A DNA stretch of 19,923 bases from an uncultured Clostridia bacterium (GTDB taxonomy: Bacteria > Bacillota > Clostridia > Acetivibrionales > CALMWN01). The stretch covers positions 1 through 19,923 of the forward strand of contig CALMWN010000349.1 in assembly GCA_937873555.1 (NCBI GenBank). The letters run 5' to 3'. The first letter of the stretch is position 1. Each line of letters starts with the position of its first letter. This document shows positions 15,518-19,923 of this stretch, in pieces. The position numbers were made by a program, and so were the translations under genes. Under the pieces are notes generated by a model, which searched no databases, was not told the DNA's origin, and saw nothing but the letters and a program-made list of their open reading frames with translations.

Positions 15518-17287
15518 TCAAATATTGTACTGTTTTTTTGCACCCAGCTTTTTAACAACAGCCTCATCAGGAGTAACAATTATAGTTTTAAAATTTTCGT
15601 AAATAACCATTCCAGGCTTTGCACCGCCGGGCTTTTTCACATTCTTAACCGTTGTATAATCAACCGGCACGTTTGAAGACAACCTTGCCTTGCTGTGATA
15701 AGCAGCAAGAACAGCAGCCTCCAGCAATGTGCTGTCCGGTATATCGTGCTGAAGCTTTTTGATTATGACATGCGAACCGGGAATATTTCTTGTGTGAAGC
15801 CAGATATCATTTGTAGACGCTGTCTTTAAAGTAAGCTGGTCATTTTGTCTGTTGTTCCTGCCTACGAAAATATCAAGCCCATCACTGGATTTGAATTTCA
15901 AGGGCTCTGACTGTCTGCTGTGCTTTTTGGAAGAGCCTGCCTTCCTTGAGCTAATATAACCCTGTTCAATAAGCTCCTGCCTTATTTCATCTATTTCCTG
16001 GAGGGTGTAACAGTTCTCCAGCATCTGCAGTACACTTTCAAGGTATTCCAGTTCCTTCAGTGTTTCCTCAAGCTGCCGGCTGGTATAGGTATACGCACTT
16101 TTAGCCTTTGTATACCGCCTGAAGTATCTTTGTGCATTATCCTGCGGCAAAAGGTTCTCATCCAGCGGCACTTCGACATAACTGCCGTCTTCACTGTAAT
16201 AATTAAGAAGCGAAACCTTTTTGAGGTTTCTTGGGATACTGTAAATGTTTGCAGTTATAAGCTCTCCGTACAGACGTAATGTCTCCCTGTCGGCAACGTC
16301 CCTGAGCTTTTCCTGCTGAAGTGCCATTTTTTTATTGCAGCGGCTTATATTATTGTTCAACACCTTTAAAACATCCGATTTTTTTTGTTTTAACCGCTCT
16401 ATATTATCCTTTTGAGAGTAATATTCATCCAGTACGGTGCTTATGGAAGGGAGATATTTCACTTTTCCGTATTGTTCCATTATAAGACAGTGAAAGTCAA
16501 CAGGCTTGCTTGAAGTATCAAAAATAATGCATGGAGAAAAACTACCGCCCATGATGTCCGAAACAAGCCCGGACATTACCTTTTTCAAATCCTCGTATTT
16601 ATACCCGGGGATATCGGTACAGGGCGTTTTTCCGTCAACTCCGGCACGGAAACAAATTTCACGGCACAACAATGGACTGAAGCCTTTAATGTTTTCTAGG
16701 AGGTATTTTTCCATACTCATGACACTTGAAAAAACAGCCTTGTCAATAAAGGCACCGATATCAAGCTGAAACGGGCTTGTCTTATCCTGGGACGGTGGTG
16801 GGAGGTATTCCCTTGCAGGCATTACCTCCCTCAAACTGCTGACTTCGATATCAACATGTTTGATGGCATCAATGATTTTATTTTCACTGTTTACAAGTAT
16901 TATATTGCTGTGACGTCCCATTATCTCTGTGAAAAGCGTTTTTACGGATGTGTCGCCCATTTCATTGGTGGATTCGATATGAACGGCGATCAGCCTTTCA
17001 AAGTCATGGAAAGTGACATTCACTATTTTACCCCCCGAAAGATGCTTCCTTAAGAGCATGCAAAAAACAGGCGGAGTAGAGGGATTTTCCTTTGAACTAC
17101 CGGTGACATGAACCCTGGCGTAATTGGCGCTTGCACTTAGAAGAAGCTTCAGGTTCTGTCCCTTTGACCTTACATTCATTATTATTTCATCAGCCTCCGG
17201 CTGGAAAATTTTTTCCACACGTCCGCCGACAAGCAAATCTGACAGCTCACTGACCACGCATTTCGTGACCACACCATCGAACGGCAA
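15518..17287 (-). CDS. rqcH: Ribosome quality-control factor RqcH (NFACT / fibronectin-binding-like)
   Basis: RqcH binds 50S subunits that carry stalled nascent chains and recruits tRNA-Ala to add C-terminal alanine tails that mark the chain for degradation. The 589-residue protein has the NFACT layout: NFACT-N (1 to about 180), a helical domain (about 180-285), two coiled-coil stretches (about 290-335 and 385-440), and the NFACT-R domain (about 462-570) with GRNNRQNDQLT and DIWLHTRNIPGSHVII. The start is TTG at 17287 (MPFDGVV), with GGAAGGG upstream. The conserved acidic-Arg pair in NFACT-N reads E97-R98 (DFERLI), where characterised RqcH has Asp-Arg. Older annotation calls this family fibronectin-binding protein A. 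It is transcribed divergently from the DUF503 gene. Confidence 0.94.
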   Translation of the reverse strand: MPFDGVVTKCVVSELSDLLVGGRVEKIFQPEADEIIMNVRSKGQNLKLLLSASANYARVHVTGSSKENPSTPPVFCMLLRKHLSGGKIVNVTFHDFERLIAVHIESTNEMGDTSVKTLFTEIMGRHSNIILVNSENKIIDAIKHVDIEVSSLREVMPAREYLPPPSQDKTSPFQLDIGAFIDKAVFSSVMSMEKYLLENIKGFSPLLCREICFRAGVDGKTPCTDIPGYKYEDLKKVMSGLVSDIMGGSFSPCIIFDTSSKPVDFHCLIMEQYGKVKYLPSISTVLDEYYSQKDNIERLKQKKSDVLKVLNNNISRCNKKMALQQEKLRDVADRETLRLYGELITANIYSIPRNLKKVSLLNYYSEDGSYVEVPLDENLLPQDNAQRYFRRYTKAKSAYTYTSRQLEETLKELEYLESVLQMLENCYTLQEIDEIRQELIEQGYISSRKAGSSKKHSRQSEPLKFKSSDGLDIFVGRNNRQNDQLTLKTASTNDIWLHTRNIPGSHVIIKKLQHDIPDSTLLEAAVLAAYHSKARLSSNVPVDYTTVKNVKKPGGAKPGMVIYENFKTIIVTPDEAVVKKLGAKKQYNI

Positions 17288-17334
17288 TTAAAACACCCTT
17301 CCTGTATTAAAATCCTTAATTCCAAAGTAGTATT

Positions 17335-17363
17335 AGTATAACACTTCAAAAAGCAGTTATCAA
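17335..17363 (-). promoter_or_regulatory. Promoter of rqcH
   Basis: On the minus strand: TTGATA (17363-17358), a 17-nt spacer, TATACT (17340-17335). Five of six bases match consensus in each hexamer. The leader to the TTG start at 17287 is about 40 nt. It sits back-to-back with the plus-strand promoter at 17371-17399, the two -35 boxes being 7 bp apart. Confidence 0.65.
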
Positions 17364-17370
17364 AGAAAAA

Positions 17371-17399
17371 TTGCACAATTCCAAGCTTTAAAATATAAT
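17371..17399 (+). promoter_or_regulatory. Promoter of the DUF503 gene
   Basis: TTGCAC (17371-17376), a 17-nt spacer, and a perfect TATAAT (17394-17399), with the preferred ATG about 40 nt downstream at 17441. The -35 lies inside a small inverted repeat, AATTG-CA-CAATT (17369-17380), which could be an operator or a coincidence. Confidence 0.65.
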
Positions 17400-17440
17400 A
17401 TAATAAAGTGAAATGGTACAAGCATGCTGTGGGGTGGATT

Positions 17441-17731
17441 ATGGTCATAGGTGTATGCAAGGTGGTTTTGTCAATAGATGCGGTGTTTTCTTTAAAGGAA
17501 AAGCGCCATATCATAAAGAGCATTATAGAACGGCTTAAATCAAGGTTTAATGCATCGGTTGCTGAAGTGGAGCAGAACGACAAGTGGCAAAGAGCTGTTA
17601 TCGGAATTGCCTGTGTTTCAAATGAAGCAGGCCATGCAGACAGTATGATGTCAAATATTGTAAACTTCATAGAAAAGGACGGAAGGGCTATACTGGTCGA
17701 CTACAGTACTGAAACAATACACGCCGATTGA
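17441..17731 (+). CDS. DUF503 (YlxP-like) small protein
   Basis: A 96-residue protein of the DUF503 family. The signature is the N-terminal strand MVIGVCKVVLSIDAV followed by SLKEKRHIIKSIIERLKSRFNASVAEVE (10-residue parts of which define the family). QNDKWQRAVIGIACVSNE comes next, and a C-terminal helix leads to a final strand. The fold is ferredoxin-like, and YlxP in B. subtilis lies in the nusA-infB-rbfA operon, suggesting a ribosome-related role; here it stands outside that context. The longest open frame begins at GTG 17408, but ATG 17441 is preceded by GTGGGGTGG at the right distance and gives the family's normal N-terminus. It has its own promoter (17371-17399) and is divergent from rqcH. 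No terminator is apparent between its stop and the tRNA promoter. Confidence 0.88.
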   Translation: MVIGVCKVVLSIDAVFSLKEKRHIIKSIIERLKSRFNASVAEVEQNDKWQRAVIGIACVSNEAGHADSMMSNIVNFIEKDGRAILVDYSTETIHAD

Positions 17732-17742
17732 ATAATTTTCAC

Positions 17743-17771
17743 TTGACTCGTGGTTGGTAGTGTATTAAAAT
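17743..17771 (+). promoter_or_regulatory. Promoter of the tRNA locus
   Basis: TTGACT (17743-17748), a 17-nt spacer, TAAAAT (17766-17771). Both hexamers are one base from consensus. The first tRNA-like bases start 25 nt after the -10, the usual geometry for a stable-RNA promoter. It now drives a truncated tRNA before the complete one at 17905. Confidence 0.7.
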
Positions 17772-17787
17772 AGTCCTGTGGTTTTGA

Positions 17788-17888
17788 TAATAAATCGGGG
17801 CATTAGCGCAGTTGGCAGAACCCGTTAGATGATTACACGACACAAAAAGCATTTGAAGAAAAGATAGTTGCGAAGTTTAATAAATCGG
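17788..17888 (+). repeat. 11-bp direct repeat flanking a 79-bp segment
   Basis: TAATAAATCGG occurs exactly at 17788-17798 and 17878-17888, a 90-bp period. The segment between the copies contains the truncated tRNA and a short open coding-like stretch. The first copy ends inside the GGGG that begins the tRNA fragment. This could be a duplication at an insertion or deletion junction, or a trace of tandem tRNA units. The flanking bases differ on both sides, so the repeat is exactly 11 bp. Confidence 0.6.
17797..17821 (+). pseudogene. Truncated tRNA gene (5' acceptor strand and D arm only)
   Basis: GGGGCATTAGCGCAGTTGG with a few following bases has the form of a tRNA 5' end: 7-nt acceptor strand, TA at positions 8-9, then GCGC and an AGTTGG D loop. 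The expected partner of the D stem is lost after the GGCAGAAC. No anticodon stem, T arm or ATGCCCC-like acceptor 3' strand follows. The original isotype cannot be determined. It sits at the correct distance from a good promoter, which suggests that a functional gene once stood here. Confidence 0.6.
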
Positions 17889-17914
17889 TTAATATGGAAA
17901 AAACGGGGCTATAA
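17828..17914 (+). pseudogene. Possible C-terminal coding remnant
   Basis: In frame from 17828 the sequence reads DDYTTQKAFEEKIVAKF and continues NKSVNMEKTGL before a TAA at 17912-17914, already inside the tRNA at 17905. The composition is lysine- and glutamate-rich and protein-like, and the frame is open back to a stop at 17804. It has no start codon or ribosome site. It could be the tail of a gene cut off by rearrangement, or chance. I do not recognise the peptide. Confidence 0.25.
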
Positions 17915-17979
17915 CTCAGCGGGAGAGTGCCACACTGGCAGTGTGGAAGTCGAGAGTTCAAATCTCTTTAGCTCCACCA
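17905..17979 (+). tRNA. tRNA-Ala(GGC), CCA encoded, with a tRNA-Gly-like body
   Basis: A full cloverleaf of 75 nt can be folded. The acceptor stem pairs 17905-17911 with 17969-17975, including a G3:U70 wobble (G17907 with T17973), the main alanine identity element. The D arm is ACTC/GAGT with a 7-nt loop. The anticodon stem CCACA/TGTGG (17930-17934 and 17942-17946) encloses CTGGCAG, giving anticodon GGC at 17937-17939. The variable loop is AAGTC. The T arm is GAGAG/CTCTT with loop TTCAAAT. Discriminator A17976 is followed by encoded CCA (17977-17979). The D arm and variable loop match what I remember of clostridial tRNA-Gly(GCC) rather than the usual tRNA-Ala. All stems are intact, so it is probably functional. 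Transcription would come from 17743-17771, and a hairpin follows at 17988. Confidence 0.9.
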
Positions 17980-17987
17980 AAATTTTG

Positions 17988-18027
17988 TACAAAGAAGTCG
18001 ATCGCTGTTGCGGTTGGCTTCTTTGTA
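17988..18027 (+). terminator. Long hairpin terminator after tRNA-Ala
   Basis: Arms 17988-18005 and 18010-18027 form 18 consecutive pairs, 15 Watson-Crick and 3 G-T, with a TGTT loop; the outer ten pairs are perfect. The tail CTTCTTTGTATTAAT is T-rich but has no long T run. It lies 8 nt after the tRNA CCA end, so it could end transcription or mark a processing site. Confidence 0.7.
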
Positions 18028-18042
18028 TTAATATGGTAAAAT
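18014..18042 (+). promoter_or_regulatory. Weak candidate promoter for the YkgJ-type gene
   Basis: TTGGCT (18014-18019), a 17-nt spacer and TAAAAT (18037-18042) precede the GTG start at 18116 by about 73 nt. The -35 lies in the right arm of the preceding hairpin. The match is modest and I give it little weight. Without it the gene would depend on read-through from the tRNA unit. Confidence 0.25.
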
Positions 18043-18115
18043 CAATGTATATTATTAATAGAAGGTGAAAGATGGCACAATCTACATTTTAGTAGAATAA
18101 AGGGAGGCGACTATT

Positions 18116-18631
18116 GTGATTGAACCATCAAAAGTATCAGAGGTGTTTAATAGAGTTGAAGATGAGAATTATGCTTTCCGTGCATATTTAAAAAACCATG
18201 CAGATGAGGATAAATTGGACAAGCAATTTTTAGAATTGCACAATGAATTATTTTCAGATTACGATTGCAATAAATGCAGGAATTGTTGCAAGGAATATTC
18301 CGCAAGTTTCGAGGAGTACGAATTAAGGGCGGTCTCAGATTTTCTTAACATGACGGAAAAAGATTTCAGAGATAAGTATATTAAAGAAGACTTAGGTGAG
18401 TATTTAGTTAATGTAAAACCTTGCTGTTTTCTTAAAGAAGATGGAGGATGTGAAATTGAGGCTTGTAAACCTATAAGCTGTAGGGACTATCCGTTTACAA
18501 ATAGGCCAGAAAGACTGTTTAGCTTATTAAGCATTCTTACTTCAGCGAGCATTTGTCCGGTTGTGTTTGAAATGCTCGAAAGATTAAAAAAAGAATATGG
18601 ATTCAGCAAAAGAAGAAGAAGGAGATATTAA
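18116..18631 (+). CDS. YkgJ-type cysteine-cluster protein (putative zinc/iron chelating)
   Basis: A 171-residue soluble protein. The cluster CNKCRNCC at 51-58 (C51, C54, C57, C58) is the mark of the YkgJ/CxxCxxCC family (UPF0153). It is followed by the family's second part, CCFLKEDGGC (103-112), C117 and SCRDYP (121-126, with C122). C147 brings the total to ten cysteines. The family is predicted to bind zinc or an Fe-S cluster, and its cellular role is not settled. The C-terminus is very basic (KRRRRRY). The GTG start at 18116 has GGGAGG 8 nt upstream. Only 5 nt separate it from the next gene, whose ribosome site lies inside this gene's last codons, so the two are almost certainly an operon. 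The neighbourhood suggests an accessory pair with unknown purpose. Confidence 0.88.
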   Translation: MIEPSKVSEVFNRVEDENYAFRAYLKNHADEDKLDKQFLELHNELFSDYDCNKCRNCCKEYSASFEEYELRAVSDFLNMTEKDFRDKYIKEDLGEYLVNVKPCCFLKEDGGCEIEACKPISCRDYPFTNRPERLFSLLSILTSASICPVVFEMLERLKKEYGFSKRRRRRY

Positions 18632-18636
18632 AAACA

Positions 18637-19923
18637 GTGAATTACAATGAATTTTTGAAAGCAGTGGATGAAAAACTGTCAATTATGACTGAAACAGAAA
18701 AAAATCAATGGATACATAATATGGCTAGAACCACAAAAGATCACAAAAGAACTGCATTTTTAAAATCTTTGCAGAAAGAACAAGCTTGTTGTCCCGACAA
18801 TTCTATAAAAAAAGAAATAGAGGACTGGTGCAGAAAAATTGAAGAACAGGAAATATATTTTGAGTGCAGTGGTTATGAGGAATATGGAGAAAGCTATTGG
18901 GACAGCGATTATTCCTATGAATATTCTGATGCTTTTGGAATAGGAAAAGAACTTTCAAGAGCATTTCAGGTAACTGAAGATTTAATGTTCCAAAAAGAAT
19001 ACAAGCAGGCATCTGAATTATTTGAAAAGCTTTGTAACATGACATTTACGGCAATAGATAACGATGCTGGGGAGCGGCAGGAACTGGAACTGAAGGAACT
19101 TTTGGATGAAAAGCTGGTAAGCTTGGATTTGAAGAAGATTGCCTTGAATTTGATGTATGCAAAATATCAGGCTGCTGAAGGTGGAGAAAGGGTAGTTGAA
19201 CTATACCGGTATTTTTCATGGGATATGTGCAAGGGCATAAAGGTAGAAGATTTTTTTATTGTAGGCCCGGAAGAACTTAAAGAGATTGATGTATTTATGG
19301 AGGAGTGGATTTCTTTTCTGAAAAATACAGAAGGAGACATGGTGGGAGACTTGTTGTCGGATGCATGTATATATCAGGGGGGCGTAGGCCGTTTATGTGA
19401 GACAGCCAGAGAAGTATCGGTGAAGCATCCGGTTTTATATGAATATGCTTGTCAGCAACTGCTGAATGAAAAAAAGGAGATTGAATGTGAAAAGCTGGGA
19501 CTGGAATCTATTCGCATATTGCCTCAAAAGCTGGTTATCCGGGGTAAAATTGCGGATTTAACAGCGAAGGCTGCTAGACAGATGGGACATGAAAATGTAA
19601 TTAAAGAATGCTATGAAGTGGCTTTTCATGCCGAATCAACGCTGAACCACTATTTACGGTTATTTGAGCTTCCAGATTATAAAGAGATAACAGACAGAGC
19701 GGCGATTTATGCAAATGCACTACCAGAGAATTCTACGTGGGAAAGGAATAATAATAGACAGTTGCTGGTGAATTATCTCTCAAAGGAGCATAAAAAAGTC
19801 ATCCGGTTTTTTAATGGTGAGTTTGATTATATTTTTGAAGATTGTAAAAAGGATAAAACCGAATTGGGCTGGAGCAGCCAGTTTAAAGGGATTGCTATTC
19901 CGCTTTTTATTTTGCTGCTGAAT
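18637..19923 (+). CDS. Unrecognised helical protein, 3' end outside window
   Basis: An open frame of 429 codons runs from GTG 18637 to the window edge without a stop. The ribosome site AAGGAG (18619-18624) lies about 12 nt upstream, inside the YkgJ-type gene; the spacing is long, but no better start is nearby (ATG 18685 lacks a site). I do not recognise the family. The start is MNYNEFLKAVDEKL. An acidic, tyrosine-rich patch covers about 74-100 (YEEYGESYWDSDYSYEYSD), followed by FGIGKELSRAFQ. From about 105 onward, amphipathic helices with repeated patterns of large hydrophobics suggest a TPR-like or solenoid fold. Cysteines are scattered and not clustered. No membrane segment is evident up to the last codons, which become hydrophobic. 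CGG arginine and ATT isoleucine codons are more frequent than in the core genes. Co-expression with the YkgJ-type protein is likely. Confidence 0.8.
   Translation, partial: MNYNEFLKAVDEKLSIMTETEKNQWIHNMARTTKDHKRTAFLKSLQKEQACCPDNSIKKEIEDWCRKIEEQEIYFECSGYEEYGESYWDSDYSYEYSDAFGIGKELSRAFQVTEDLMFQKEYKQASELFEKLCNMTFTAIDNDAGERQELELKELLDEKLVSLDLKKIALNLMYAKYQAAEGGERVVELYRYFSWDMCKGIKVEDFFIVGPEELKEIDVFMEEWISFLKNTEGDMVGDLLSDACIYQGGVGRLCETAREVSVKHPVLYEYACQQLLNEKKEIECEKLGLESIRILPQKLVIRGKIADLTAKAARQMGHENVIKECYEVAFHAESTLNHYLRLFELPDYKEITDRAAIYANALPENSTWERNNNRQLLVNYLSKEHKKVIRFFNGEFDYIFEDCKKDKTELGWSSQFKGIAIPLFILLLN

Noticed and set aside
17797..17979. Idea that the two tRNA-like pieces are one tRNA split by an intron
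   Set aside because: The second piece is a complete tRNA by itself, and the acceptor strand of the first (GGGGCAT) has no matching 3' strand, so splicing would not give a single tRNA.
17868..18068. Open frame of 66 codons across the tRNA-Ala
   Set aside because: It runs through the full tRNA cloverleaf and the terminator hairpin, has no ribosome site and does not resemble a protein.
1..19923. CRISPR arrays, insertion sequences, prophage or toxin-antitoxin genes
   Set aside because: No regularly spaced repeats, transposase or integrase motifs, or recognisable toxin or antitoxin proteins were seen on either strand.

Overview
The window is a chromosomal segment of an anaerobic, AT-rich Firmicute of class Clostridia. 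The relatives that come to mind are the Acetivibrio/Ruminiclostridium (Clostridium thermocellum-like) group. That placement is inferred from gene order, strong GGAGG-type ribosome sites, TTG/GTG starts, and AGA/AGG- and ATA-rich codon use; no database was searched.

Region 1 (1-14137, plus strand) is a long housekeeping block. It opens with the 3' part of a polyprenyl diphosphate synthase, then a small P-loop protein with its own promoter and terminator. Next comes the conserved Firmicute cluster priA-def-fmt, a DUF116 membrane protein, a YugP-type zinc peptidase, rsmB, rlmN, PP2C phosphatase, PASTA kinase prkC, rsgA, rpe and thiN. The order matches the Bacillus subtilis priA-to-thiN cluster, with the DUF116 and peptidase genes inserted after fmt. 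It joins replication restart (PriA), initiator-tRNA formylation and deformylation (Fmt, Def), rRNA modification and 30S maturation (RsmB, RlmN, RsgA), and a kinase/phosphatase switch (PrkC/PrpC).

Region 2 (14138-17287, minus strand) begins at a strong hairpin terminator. It carries a class I aminotransferase and, upstream of it, the ribosome quality-control factor RqcH (NFACT/FbpA family). A compact divergent promoter region at 17335-17399 separates rqcH from a plus-strand DUF503 gene (17441-17731).

Region 3 (17732-18115) holds no credible protein gene but is dense in RNA features. It has a near-consensus promoter, a truncated tRNA 5' end, an 11-bp direct repeat, a complete tRNA with anticodon GGC and the alanine G3:U70 pair but a body that resembles tRNA-Gly, and an 18-bp terminator hairpin.

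Region 4 (18116-19923) carries a YkgJ-type cysteine-cluster protein followed 5 nt later by a long unrecognised gene that runs off the window. Codon choice in this last gene looks different from region 1, which suggests an accessory segment starting at the tRNA locus.

Gaps: 660-794 holds a likely promoter, 1206-1286 a terminator, and 3729-3777 a short AT tandem repeat. In 9062-9132 I see nothing beyond an AT-rich leader. In 9871-9961 I see only a weak 7-bp inverted repeat. Nothing in the core genes looks like a new system. The tRNA locus and the two-gene unit after it are the parts most worth a second look.
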